Below, piece after piece: positions 43,397-55,509 of a stretch of 64,000 nucleotides of DNA. Source of the DNA: Corylus avellana. Taxonomy: Eukaryota > Streptophyta > Magnoliopsida > Fagales > Betulaceae. How positions within the stretch are numbered: the first letter of the stretch is position 1; every line of letters begins with the position of its first letter. The notes below the pieces were generated by a model. The model did not search any database. It had not been told where the DNA came from and saw nothing but the letters and a program-made list of their open reading frames with translations. Location of the stretch: contig NC_081550.1 in assembly GCF_901000735.1 (NCBI RefSeq), positions 10,062,716 through 10,126,715 of the forward strand, in the 5' to 3' direction. Both the position numbers and the translations under genes were made by a program.

Positions 43397-46027
43397 CAAG
43401 AAAGTGAGGGAGCCGACTGCAATATCTATTGCTCTCTCATGTTGGTTCCAAATCCAATACCAATAAGAGAGGCTTGGAAATTTGGAACCAATGAAATTCT
43501 AAGTCAAACTCAGAAGGTATCTATCTCTCTCTCTCTTGGTATGACAGGAATCTTGATGTTTTAGTGGAATATTTTTAGTCAAACTGGTTCTTTTCTTAGG
43601 GCCTAATTTCCTCAGTAAAACCCAATTATGGGCAAGGTTGGGCCTGGCCCATTGGTCACATTTGCAGAAATTTTATTGGATTTGTTGAATACCTACTCAT
43701 AATGAAAATTATAATAGACTAATTCCTCTTATACTACTTGTCCATATTTGAATTTATAACCTATTTTAATGCCCACAAATTGGTTATTAACAAATGGAGA
43801 GTCACCCTACCAATATCCAAAACAACTTAGTTAACCTTGATTATATCTAACAATACCTTGATGGTACTGTAAAGATAAATTTTGGTAACACAGTACAACC
43901 TAGGTCAAGCCTACAAATAGAGATGTTATCCAAAGCCAGTCAACCCTTGAGATGTGGTACTGGAGCACTGCATGACATGCCCCTAATGAAGACGTCAGAA
44001 ATTTAAGAGGGAGAGTTTGTAATACTCCGATTCCATATTGGAAAGATGAGAAGAAACCCACATAAAGTGGGTGGTTTATAAAGATAGTTATGGGTGTTAA
44101 GTCTCACATTGCCTAGTTACTAAGTAAAACTAAGCTTTATAATAAATTCTAGGGAAGGTCCAAGTTGACTAGTCATTTTGGAGTGATAGCGCAAATGTGA
44201 TTAACGTTTTTCCCACTGTATGTCTATCCAAAAGAAAATAAGTTGACATTTCAAAAAGTAATAAACTATTGAATTTGAATGACGAAAATCTTAGGGTTAC
44301 TAAATAATATCATTCTAAAACTTTAGTTGTGGAAACCTAACGGTTGAAATTGAAAAATATTTATTTTTTTATTTATTTTAAATTGTGTTTATTATACTTT
44401 TAATTTGACCCTATAATAGTAAATTTATGGCTATGCTACTGCTAATCCTAATCCTAATCCTAATTCATGAACCCTAAAATTATGGATCCAAAATCCTTGA
44501 CCTAATATTTTTGGGATCTCATTTTCCTCAAAAATATATATATATTTTTTTGGTTTTGATAATTTCCTAAAGAAATTTGTTGTGATTTTTTCACAAGACT
44601 TATACGTGTAATGTGAGAATTCCAGCAAGGTTAGAATATGATGTTTAAGATTCACAATTTAGGAAAGTTATGAATAAGGATAGATTTATGAGTTTACCTC
44701 CATAAAACCTCAAACATCATTTTAACGTGTTTGGATGAAAGGTTTCCAATTATCGACAGTTATTTCAAATTTGGAAGGGTTTTAGCGTTGATGATATTTC
44801 CTTGATGGTAATGGGAGTTGGAACTCCAAAAACCTAATATGTGACAAAATTCATTTTGGACGATAATTTTCTAATTTAATTAGGTCAACCATGTCATATT
44901 ACATAGAACTCCTATTTTAGAAAAGTAATTAAATTAGTTATTCTATTAAATTAGAATGCCTGGAACCTAATGAGATAAAGACAAAAATTTCCTCCAAACT
45001 GATCTGGAGTAAATATCTTCCAACCCATTTAAAATAGTGTCAAGTGTCAAGTGTCTATAAGCATTCTAGTAAACTGCTATAAATGACCTTAAGAATTTAA
45101 ACATTTAAAACGTTTAGTCTAAGCTAGTAAACTGTATTGGGATCCCCTCTTGCTGGGAAATTGCCCACCAATTTTTTTTGAAATCCTAGCCATTAAATCT
45201 CATCTAAGGCTCTACAAGCTGCCACGTGTCCACCCCATATTTTATTATTATTATTTTTAGTTTGTTTTATATTTTATTTTTACAATTTAAATAATAAAAT
45301 ATTATTTTTTTAATTAGTGGGACAGGTGGCAGCTTGTAGACCATTATATGAGATTCAACGTCTAGGATTTCAAAAAAAAATTGATGGGCAATTCCTCAGC
45401 TATTGCTGAGGATTCCGATCCAGTAAACTACTATTAGTGGCCTTAAGAATTTAATGTACATTTTAAATGTTTATAGACACTTGGCACTATTTTAAATAGG
45501 TTGAAGGATATTTCCTCCAATTTACAAGAAATTTCTCTCCATGAGATAAAGAACCTAACTTTGTTGGGGTTGCTCCTAAGATTAGGAGCTCGACCAAATA
45601 TTACTTCCATATACTCTGTCCAAAAATGGACAAAAGTATAACAACATATTTACAATTTTTGAATATATATCACTAGCATGACACTATTCAGATAGTAAAT
45701 TCTTTAAATTTTAAACATATTAGCATTTATCGCTTTATTATTTATCATATTTATCACCATCTATGGTAAAATAACAAGATAATAAATAATAACTATGATA
45801 ACTAATGGAATGATAAATGAGAAAATTATATGTTAGCTCAAATTGTTTTCTTGATTCTATGTGGATATTGTTTTTCTAAAAAATTAGAAAAAAAATTTAC
45901 CCTACTGGGTCTCTCATATTTTTTTTAAAAAAAATAATATTCATGTAAGATAAGGATAACACCTAGAGAAACCATAAGATTTTTCAGTGATAAATATTGA
46001 TGTACTCTGCTATTTACTTTAAAAATA
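43397..46027. other. 5' flank of DUR3-B
   Basis: Aligns with 34246-36903 of unit A, including the putative LTR fragment and the MITE. No genes. Confidence 0.6.
45134..45421. repeat. hAT-like MITE upstream of DUR3-B
   Basis: 288 bp with ends GTATTGGGATCCC and (inverted) GGATCGGAATCC. A perfect 8-bp target duplication AGTAAACT lies at 45126-45133 and 45422-45429. Inserted before the tandem duplication, as it is in both units. Confidence 0.82.
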
Positions 46028-46766
46028 AGGGATAAATGCAAAATTGGTCCTTATGGTTGCCTAAATTACAAATCACTCCATGTGGTATAAAAAATAATTT
46101 ATAAGTCCTTGTAGTTGGTCTAAATTACAAATCACTCTCTGTGATATAAAAAATAATTTATACGTTCTCAAGGTATGCCAAAATAACAGTTTACTCATTG
46201 AAATCAATTTTCGTTACGTAAATTAACAAAATCTATCACTTTGCAACATCATACCCAATAAAAATGTGACACGTGTTATTATTAATTTCTGACTTTAAAA
46301 AAATGGCAATTAGGATTTTTTGCATCATTTTACGTTGTCAGCTAAGATTACATGTCAACCCTCACTCCACGTTATACTGTTACAGTAAATTAACATAATC
46401 TCTTATATCTCCAAAATTTTACTCCGTACGTAATCTTTTCTCATTTTCATCTTCCTTAGCCACTTCACAAAATGCGACTATCAAATTCTCACAAAATGCT
46501 CCCAAATCGTCACGAAGAAGATGAAAATGAGAGAGGGTTACGCACGGAGTAAAATGTTGGAAATAGAAGATATTAGATTAATTTAGTGTAGTAGTATGAT
46601 ATGACACAATAACAGATTCTATTAAGTTACTTAACATAAATTGATTTTAGGGATTAAACTGTCATTTTGGCCTACCCTGAGAACCCATAATCTTTTTTTT
46701 TTTATACCACAGAGAGTGATTTGTAATTTAAACCAACCACAAGAACCAATTTTGCATTTATCCCTA
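46028..46766. repeat. Complete foldback (MITE-like) element
   Basis: Left arm GGGATAAATGCAAAATTGGT with AAATTACAAATCACTC, inverted on the right as GAGTGATTTGTAATTTAAAC and ACCAATTTTGCATTTATCCC. An inner inverted pair (ACTCCGTACGTAATC... / TTACGCACGGAGT) lies at 46420-46555. The duplication breakpoint maps to base 46620 within it. Confidence 0.85.
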
Positions 46767-46871
46767 AAAATAATGAGTGAAATTTGAAGAAATTTAATTG
46801 GTACAATATCTTAAGAATTTTAAAAGGACTAAGTATTTTTTTTTTTTCCAAACTATTGAACTAATGTGCCT

Positions 46872-47074
46872 CTTAAATTATCAGTTATCTCAAAAGCTTA
46901 AGCTTATAGGAAGAGATAAATTTAATCACTTAATCATTACTTTAACACTCTCTCTCATATGTGAGCTTAAACACTCTTCTAATCGATGAAGCCCAACATG
47001 TGGAATATTTTATTTAAATGAGGGTGAATTGATGGAGTCAAGATTCGATTCTAGGACATTTGGCTTTGATACCA
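46872..47074. repeat. Dispersed repeat module
   Basis: TTATCTCAAAAGCTTAAGC to TTTGATACCATG. Related sequence occurs at 56023-56090 and 61636-61880. Each has CTCTCTCNNNTGTG-type and CAACATGTGGAATATTT-like stretches, then a degenerate GGTTCGAATTC. Class unknown. Confidence 0.6.
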
Positions 47075-47478
47075 TGTTAAAATAATGATGATGCAGAAAT
47101 TATAGCAGAAGTAAGAAAGAGAAAGAACACAAAGAACTTACAGGTGGTTCGGTATTAGACACCTACGTCCACCACTCGGAATATCCCTAAAGGCTACATT
47201 GTGCTCATTAACTTCATTTATCTACAATATAACGGTCCATATTTATAGGGTAGTGTCTAAATACAAGTATAATAATTAAATCTCCTTGATTTGATTACAA
47301 TGAGCCCATAAATAGAGAATATTTGATATCAATGTAATTATGGAATATACGAAAAATATTATATTTTTCATATATTCTAACATCCCCCAAACTCAAAGTG
47401 CAATATTCTAGAACCTTGAGTTTGAAATCAGATGACGGCAGTGGCAGAGGTCGTGAACAGGTTGTAGATGGTGACAAC

Positions 47479-50200
47479 TGTAACGACCTAGATTTTAAAA
47501 CTCTTATTTAAATAATATTAAATAGATTAAAAATATAATCGATAAATTAGAACAATGATATGTGGATTAATGATATTAAATAACTATTTAGTGTTAAAGG
47601 TATATTACATTGATTTTTGACCTCTTATGTATATTACTTCAATTCTAAAAATTTAGCTTCACTAATATGTTTATGGGCATAATCAAACCCAATCTAGTGA
47701 ATAAATTATTTATATTGGTGTTTAGCGAAGTCATAAATTAATTTGAAGCTTTTCAGTTTTTTAGCCTAAAAAGCAGTGTCTTAATTTTCATACTGTCTAA
47801 ATGAGATTAAAACTGCTAAAGAAAGATACCAAGGCTAGCCACCTTTGTTGAAAGCTTAAAGTCTTCTAGTAATGATGATTATAGTAAATATCATGATTAT
47901 AATGATTTAATAAGCAAGTGGCCAAGTGGGAATGCAAATAGTTAAAGCCTAAGTTGAATTGGAAACTTTGTATAGGCCAAAAATAGACTCAAACGAACTC
48001 GGATGAAGTCGAACTAAAAATATAAAATGTTTGTCTCGGAGTCCTCTATCTACTCTCAAAATTTCATGTCAATCGGAGTACGTTTGGACATTGAAAAATG
48101 GATCGGGATACACTGCCCTCATTTTGGACGAAAATTCTAATTGGTATAGAGCATGAAATATGGACTAGGTTCATTCTTTTGGTTAAATACATCTCAACCC
48201 TTAGATCAAATGTGTAAAAATAAATCCTAACCATTCATTCTCTTATAAATATAGCTTTAGCTAAATTCACTTTCACTTAAGTTTTTACAATCTTAGAACA
48301 AGTAAAATTGTTTGCTCCTCCTTTCATTTTATTTCTAGTTCTAGTCAAAAACCATATAGCCTAAAATCTTTCTTGTAGTATTCAAATGTTTTTCTAAACT
48401 AGCTACCTAGAGAAGATTTGGTGGAGTTTTACTTCTAAGGATTTTTGGGTAAGTGTTTCTTGTATAAATATCATGATTTATTGCTTTTATCACTTGTTCT
48501 CATTTAATTGTTTAAAGACCCAATAAGTGTATAATGTAAAATAAAGTAATGGATACAAGTGAATTAATAATAAAGAGTTAGTGGACAAAATCAATTAAGG
48601 ACTTATAATATTATCTATATATTATTTACTTTACAGTATTTACCTTCAGTCATTTCTTTTATGTCATTTAAATTTCTGTTCATATTTCTGGCGGTAAGGA
48701 CCATTTGATCTCATCCCCGAAATATGCATTCTTTACATTCAGTTATTTCTTTTATGTCATTTAAATTTCTGTTCATATTTCTGGCGGTAAGGACAATTTG
48801 ATCTCATCCCCGAAATATGCATTATTTACATTCAGTTATTTCTTTTATGTCATTTAAATTTTAATTCATATTTTTGGCGGTCATCCCCAAAATATGAATT
48901 CAGTATTTACATTCAGTCATTTCTTTTATTGTCATTTAAATTTTGATTCATACTTTGGTAGGTACGGACCATTGGTCTCATCTCCAAAATATGAGTCATG
49001 TTTTATATATATTATTTATAATACTTGTTTGTATTTAGTGATATTGGCCATTAGCCTCGTCACCAAAAATGAATTCAGGCATAAAGCTAGTTATAAGTAA
49101 CTATCTTAGATTAATATAATAAAATGAGTAAGTAAAGATGAAGTGACGGATAATAAATAAATATAAAAGATGAGGGTCTTTAAACAATGATATTGTTGGA
49201 GAATGAACTAAGTATTGTTTGTATGTATGTATTATATGCAGAAGTGGAGCGGAATACTACACTAAGGAGAGTAAGTATGGATATACTTACTGAGTACTAG
49301 CTTTGTTTTATTGTTATATGAATTCTTATTTTGTCTTATGAATATAATTTTGCAATATAACTGCTTCATAATGTGTCTAATAAAATTGGCTGATAAGATA
49401 GCCACCTTAAGAACAAGCTGGGTGGATTGCCGCGAGGAACTGTCAGTATCTCAATGGATGAGGTATATAACCGTCCAACAAGCCTAATATATAACTAAGC
49501 TGGGGCGGTGTAGTTGCCAGCACCAAACAGGTAAACCTCTAAAGTGTGAGGGACATAACGGACGTAAGCGAGCTGAGAGCTCATGACAAGAGGTCTGAAG
49601 AAAGATTATCATAAGATACAAACTAATCTGTCATTACGCTGCATTCACAACTCATTCATTATTATATATTTTAGTCTTTAATCTTATTTGTTCAAACTAG
49701 TCTTTTTAGTCTTTATATCTAGGAAAATAGATTACTCACTTGTTTGCCTATGTAAATATGATAACGTCATCTTTACATAGATCTTGATGCAAGGATAGAA
49801 AGTGAGGACGATGGTCCTTTTACTGGTTTTGATGGTTGATAGACCATCTGCTGCAGGATTTATGCTTACTCTATGGAGCAAGTCTCATTTATGTTAATCG
49901 CTTTTATTATGTATGATGATGTGTGTAAACTTAATAGATATTACTATGTTAATTTAGGTGCCGTCTGTGGCATATACTTGGTACACCTAGTGTGTACATA
50001 TGTTGTAATGAAAACCATGTTTCTATTTTATTTAAAAATATATCACCTCGAGGTATTTCAGTCAGCTCAACTGTGTTGTGTAAGTTATTCCTAAGTCATA
50101 GAAAAAGAAAAAAATATACATATTCCGCTGTAAGATTGTATTTTCTAAAGTTGCAGCGTCACGACTTCGATATTTGCTAGTAAAATATCGGGGCGTTACA
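47479..50200. mobile_element. Long solo LTR (2.7 kb) with target duplication
   Basis: TGTAACGACC at the left and GGGGCGTTACA at the right form an inverted terminal pair. ACAAC flanks both sides (47474-47478 and 50201-50205). No open frame of note. Long LTRs with TGTAAC/GTTACA ends are typical of Gypsy chromoviruses of the Tekay type, which is my inference. Confidence 0.85.
48640..49000. repeat. 93-bp minisatellite in the long LTR
   Basis: TTCAGT(C/T)ATTTCTTTTAT recurs at about 48645, 48738, 48831 and 48912 (93, 93 and 81 bp apart), with TTTGGCGGT and CTCATCCCC(G/A)AAATATG in each unit. Confidence 0.88.
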
Positions 50201-50205
50201 ACAAC

Positions 50206-51290
50206 TACCGAAGGAGATAGAGGCTGGCGGGTAGCCAGCGATGACGGCAGATGGCGGCTAGGGAATTCAGATTCAAAAGGGTTGACAATGGGCCAAACTC
50301 CAAAAGGGGTTGACAATGAGTCAACCTTCAAAAGGGGCCAACTACTGGCCAAAACCCAAAATGGGCTAAAAATGAGCCAAACTTCAAAAGGGCCGACAAT
50401 GGGCCAGGGCCAACTATGGGTTTTTTTTCTTTTTTTCACGGATCTGGATTTGGTGTGGTCAGCTACACTATAGGACTGTAAACCTAGTTTTGCAGGTATG
50501 ATCTGGTGTGGGCGTGTGCACTGGAGAGCTTGTGAGCATTGCTGCAGATTCACTGTACATAGCGGGGACTTGAACTACCGAATATGGAGATAACCGACAC
50601 CGTATGGCTGACGTGACCGGTAGATGGTGGCGGGGCCTACTTGCCAAGATTTGACCGGTGGAGGCACTTGCGGAATCGTGGTCGCGTGAAAAGGAGATCC
50701 ACTAATATAAGTAGCGTGTGAAGGCGCGTCTTTGGATGGTTTGGGCTGATTCTGACGGGGTTGTGTAGATCGGCATCCTCCGATCCTGAATCTGGTCTCC
50801 TTCTCTGAAAACAGCTTAATGGGATGGCACATGTAGGCCGGCAGTGGCGTGGAGTGCGTGGTGTTTTGGTAGAAACTCCAGATGGCGAGTGACGGAGCGT
50901 GGGCCCTTGTATGGCAGATTTTTGGGCAAATCTAGGACAATCGCTAGTAGATCTGTCCAATGGCGTGAGTCTCGATGCAATTGGCTGAACGAGGAGAGAT
51001 TGTGGGTGGCGCGTGACAGGGCGTTAGTGGTCTTTTTGGGCTAATTCCGGTGGGTTTGGAACTAGCGGCAGAATATATGGTGGATGGCGTGACTACCGAA
51101 GTGACTGGTGGAATCTGGTGGCTTGTGGCAGAACCAGCAGAAGCTTTGGGCGAAGCATGGTGGCCAGAGGCGGGGCATGATGATCGATGGTGGCGCATAG
51201 AGGAGCGTGGCACTTCGAGGTAGTGATACAATGAGATTGTTGGAGAGAAGAAAACATTAATGACGTTTATTAAAGGCTACAAGAAAGTGG
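50206..51290. other. GC-rich leader-like region
   Basis: Contains a degenerate array of CAAAAGGG and GACAATGGGCC words (50270-50410) and GGTGGCG-type words. Minus-strand frames exist (50553-50062; 50960-50637), but their composition looks like low-complexity leader sequence, as in 4100-4800. Confidence 0.4.
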
Positions 51291-52242
51291 CTCTGATACT
51301 ATGTTGAAATTACTAAGAGCGTGTTTGGGTCTGTGGTTCCAGACCCAACAAGCGCTTATGATGCCTCAAAAGCCCGTTTCAGAAAAAATCGAGTCGTTTG
51401 ATAAAATATTTCCAAAGAGCTTTAGAGGTTCCAAACGCTCAAAACCACGTTTGAGGCGAAGCTGGAAAACGAGGCTTTTACTCAAACGCTCTTACTAAAA
51501 GAAAGGTGCGCCGCAGTTTTGTGTTTAATGAAATATATACATTGACAAAAATACCTTACGAATTTCATGTAATGACAACTATAGCCATATATAAACATCA
51601 CTTTGAACCAAACTTATCATTCTGCCACAGTTGAGAGCCGCTACAGGGAAAGAGACAAGCAGATGTTCATCTCGTTCCAGTGAGTTTGTTGGATTTTTGA
51701 TTATTTTCATCTCTTTCGTTCCAATCTTGACATATATAAAAGAACTAAACACAAGAGAAAGACCTGCAGTTTGCAGAGAAGAGAATTAGAAAAAAGAGAG
51801 AGAAAATACAAAAGAGAGACCTACAGAGAAGATAATTAGAAAAAAATAGAGAAGATAGAAGGGAAAAGAAGATAAAGAAGAGATGAAGGGGTTGGTTTTG
51901 GGCAGTGTGTTGACCTCGGGTAGATACAGATTAATTGCTTTTCTTTTAACTTTTTTTTCTTTTTTCTTTTCAAATTGTTTCTAGAATACACTCATTGTTT
52001 GTGATGCTAGGAACGTGATAGATGGCTTTGGGCAGTGTGTTGACGTGGGGGTAGATACGGATTTCACAATTTTTTCTTTTTTCTTTTATGAATTGTTTCT
52101 AGAATATATGCATTGTTTCTAATGCTAGGAAACAATGCAAGTGTATTAAAAAATTTCTTTCTCTCTCTCACGTCGCAGAGCCGTCTGTTGTGAGGTGATA
52201 ATCACGTTGCCTTTCTCCTTTGCAAAAGTTGGTTCACAGCTC

Positions 52243-52273
<31 letters not shown>

Positions 52274-52276
<3 letters not shown>

Positions 52277-52597
52277 AAAATAAAAGCTTCTGCAGTTTAG
52301 GGAGTTTTAAATTTAGTCACAGTTTAAAAGGTAGTGATATGCTGCATAATGTTTTGAAAATTTTTCGATTTAAGCGTTAGTTCTGATTCCGTTAAATTGG
52401 ACGGAAATTTTTTTAAAAAAACCCTGAGGGTAATTATGTAATTTTAGAGATTTCCGCCAAATTTAACGGAAATTATTATGGAAGGTTTAAATTGAAAATT
52501 TTTGAAACATTGGGGGGGGTACATTGCCACTTTTTAAACTTTGGAGTTCAAATTGAAAAACCCCTGAAACTTCAGGGGGGTAAAGTGGATTTTTCCA
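52274..52597. repeat. Foldback element nested in the Harbinger transposon
   Basis: GGAAAATAAAAGCTTCTGCA at the left and CTTCAGGGGGGTAAAGTGGA...TTTTCC at the right, with inner arms GACGGAAATTTTTTT / AAATTTAACGGAAATT. Same family as 26093-26426. Flanked on both sides by long TA runs. Confidence 0.78.
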
Positions 52598-52988
52598 TAT
52601 ATATATATATATATATATATCACAACAAATTTTTTTTTAGAATCTCTTTTTCTCTCTCCCACCACTGATTCATACATTTGTCCTTTGCAAAAGCTTGGTT
52701 CTACAGCAACTCATTATGTATATATATATCTTATGACCGGGTGAATGACAATGGCATAGAAAAAAAATTAATTCACGTGAATTATTTAATGCCTTTTCTG
52801 TTGTAGAAATTTGATTCTATTATTTTTTTGTTGTTGCCCTTTTGTTGGATGGACATGCATATTATTCATGCAAATATGATTTTTTGCATTTTATCAGTCA
52901 ATCACTTTAAACAAATTTATAATTGTTAATAGTGTTTAACATACTTTTTTATTTATAATTTTATCAGCTTATTTATTGTGTGAAAAAC

Positions 52989-54046
52989 ATGAGTAAAAAA
53001 TGTCAAAGCAACGTTGCTACTACTACTACAGATACTCAGATAAAGAAAGTAGTTTTGACTGAAAAAATGCTAGAAGATTATCTTGACATATGTATTACTG
53101 AGATTCATGCTGGTAATCGCCCAGAAACACATTTCAATAGGACATGATGGAAAAATGTGATAGATAAATTTAATGAAAAAATTGGAAAGCAATATTGCTA
53201 TAAACAACTAAAGAACAAGTAGGATAGTTTGAAAAAAGAGTGGAACATTTGGAAGAGATTGATATGTAAGGAAACTAGCCTTGGATGGGATTCGGTGAAA
53301 AAGACAATTGATGCGCCCGATGATTGGTGGGAAAAAAATTGCAAGTATTATATTTGTACTTATTTGTTTTTGTTTAAATGATTTTAAAAAATGTTTTATT
53401 ATTGATTTTTACAAATACCTAAATACAGGAAGTTCCAGAAGCAACCAAGTTTCGCATGACAGGTTTGGCTTGTGCTATGAAGGTGAAAATATTGTTTAGA
53501 GATATAACTGCTACTGGGGAGGGATCTTGGGCACCATCCATAGGGTTGGTTCCTAATGATATTAATGGTGGCATAGATGTTGCAACTGTAATGCTTGATG
53601 AAGATGACAATGTTATAGAAGGTTTAGATGTTTTTGATGATGAACAAAATCTCAATACACATGGCATTGATGATATTCCTGCTGATTTAGATACGCGGGA
53701 TAAAAGAAATAAGAAGTTTGGTCTTGTGATTCAATGCAAGAAAAGAAATAGAGGAGTTCAAATCGTTAGTCAACATTTGAGTCGTATTTGTGATGTAATA
53801 GAAAGCAAGAATACAGTGACATCTAAGAGCTACGATAAACCTGGATGTAATATTGAAGAGGTTATGGATGTTGTTCGGGGGATTGCTGAAAGAGAAAATG
53901 ACATTGACATCCTTAAGTTTGCAACAGAGGTATTTCTTAAGAGATCACATAGAGAAATGTTTGTGACTATTAAAGAGCCATGGTTGCAGATTGACTTTAT
54001 TAAGCGAATGAGAAATAGAGAAATTAATCGTCGTAGCATGAAATAA
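52989..54046 (+). pseudogene. Harbinger ORF1, Myb/SANT-like protein, disrupted
   Basis: ATG 52989 begins MSKKCQSNVATTTTTDTQ, then the Myb/SANT-like region (EIHAGNRPETHFNRT, WKNVIDKFNEKIGKQY, KKEWNIWKRL). In-frame TGA at 53145-53147 replaces a residue in the conserved RT-x-W position, and TAG at 53220-53222 follows KNK. An intron probably lies near 53340-53429 (acceptor ACAG before GAAGTTCCAG). The second exon (to TAA 54044-54046) is open and ends in a basic tail. In the superfamily this protein helps nuclear import and DNA binding of the transposase. Confidence 0.85.
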
Positions 54047-54211
54047 TGTTGTTATTTTTAATGTTATTTTGTTATGAACTATTTGAAAAGTTATAAGGAT
54101 TTATTTGAATGTTATTTTGTTTTTTTTTTTTTTATCTCTTTTTCTTATTTTTATGGGTGCTTATATATTTATTTTGTGTTTATTTCTTTATTTTTTTTTT
54201 TCCTTACAGAA

Positions 54212-55509
54212 ATGGACAATAGTGATTATAGCACTCAAGATGATACAAGTGATAGTGATTATGGTGAAGAGGAAAATGAAAATGAAAATGATGCTTTTAT
54301 TCTAGCAGCTGCAGCAGTAGAATTTGTTGAGAACTATTATATGTCATATATTGCAAAGGATCCTTGTAGGACCTCTTATCAAACAGGTTATAAGTGGGTT
54401 ATGGAGATTTTACAAGGTAATCCTGATAGGTGCAAACAAAATTTCAGAATGGAAATACATATATTCATTTACTTGTGTGAAGAGTTGAAGGAAAGATATC
54501 ATTTAAGAGGTACTAGAAAATTAATTGTTGAAGAGTTGGTTGCTATGTTTTTGAATACTTTAGGCCATGAGTTTGAGAATAGAATAGTTCAAGAAAGGTT
54601 TCAACATTCAGGATAAACAATTAGTAGACATTTTACTAATGTTTTAATGGCCGTTTCGAGAATGGCAATTGACGTTATTAATCCTATTGATATGGAGTTT
54701 AGGGATGTTCCAAGCAAAATTTGTGATGATGAGCGGTATTAACCCATGTGCCAGTTAAAATTTCTCCATCAAAACAAATACTATGTATTGGTCAAAAAGG
54801 GGCTCCTAATCAGAATGTTATGGATGTTTGTGATTTTTGTATGTGTTTCACCTTTGTTTGGGCTGGATGAGAAGATACTGCACATGATACACGTATTTTT
54901 TCGGAAGCTATTCGAAAGGAAGAATTACGATTTTCACACCCACCTAGAGGTTTGTATTTAATAAAAATAACAATTATGAATTATACATGAAAAAAAATAT
55001 ATTTTTCAATATTTTTTATGACCGTTATTCGTATATTTTTTGCAGGAAAATATTACTTGGTAGACGCAGAATATCCTCACATGAAGGGATACATGGGGCC
55101 ATACAAATGGGAGCGGTATCATCTACTAGACTTTCGTTGCGGAAGCTAACCGAGGGGTATGCATGAAATTTTTAATCATGCACATTCATCACTTAGATGC
55201 ACTATTGAAAGAACATTTGGAGTTCGAAAAAATAAGTGGAAGTTATTACATTTCATGTTGAATTTTCCTTATGATAAACAAGTGAAAATCGTGGTGGCGT
55301 CTATGGCTATTCATAACTTCATTAGGAAGTATGCAATAAAGGATGCTGAGTTCAAACCATATGATGATGATGAGGATTCACTTCCAACTGACAGTATAGG
55401 CGATCATGAAGTACAAGATGAGTCAAACATACAACAATCAGAGACGTCCAATGAAAATTCTAAGAACATTGAATGTGATCATATTGCTAATCTACTTATG
55501 AGCCGCTAA
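54212..55509 (+). pseudogene. PIF/Harbinger transposase (DDE_Tnp_4 type), disrupted
   Basis: Starts MDNSDYSTQDDTSDSDYGEE; recognisable blocks are PCRTSYQTGYKWVMEILQG, QNFRMEIHIFIYLCEEL, VAMFLNTLGH and VQERFQHSG. A TAA (54614-54616) follows HSG where Glu is expected. After FRDVPSKICDDERY the frame jumps to THVPVKISPSKQ, so the segment with the first catalytic Asp (GAIDGTH) is deleted. The second Asp remains in AHDTRIF after a TGA (WAG*EDTAHD), and the Glu in CTIERTFGVRKNKWKLL. An intron lies at about 54952-55045, and a further stop is seen before RGMHEIFNHAHSSL. No activity is possible. Confidence 0.92.

Larger units (their letters stand above)
47075..51313 (-). mobile_element. Non-autonomous Copia-type LTR element, split by a 2.7-kb LTR
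   Basis: Left LTR-like segment 47075-47382 (TGTTAAAATAATG to ATTCTAACA), followed by a minus-strand purine tract (TCCCCCAAACTC on plus). At 51290-51301 GGCTCTGATACTAT is the complement of a tRNA-iMet primer site. The right LTR would start at 51302 but is cut after 12 bp by the Harbinger element, and what lies beyond 56022 does not match, so the right LTR is not confirmed. The interior, apart from the nested LTR, is about 1.2 kb and GC-rich (50206-51290), with no recognised protein. Confidence 0.5.

Noticed and set aside
44445..44475. Telomere-like repeat (CTAATCCTAATCCTAATCC)
   Set aside because: Only three to four units of CTAATC, not the plant CCCTAAA repeat, and it is present in shorter form in unit A; an ordinary short repeat.
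48640..49000. Regular repeat array resembling a CRISPR
   Set aside because: The 93-bp units are repeated as wholes without unique spacers, in a plant LTR; it is a minisatellite.
50062..50960. Minus-strand frames (163 and 107 aa) as genes
   Set aside because: Biased, low-complexity composition in the leader of a non-autonomous LTR element; part of the first runs into the nested LTR.
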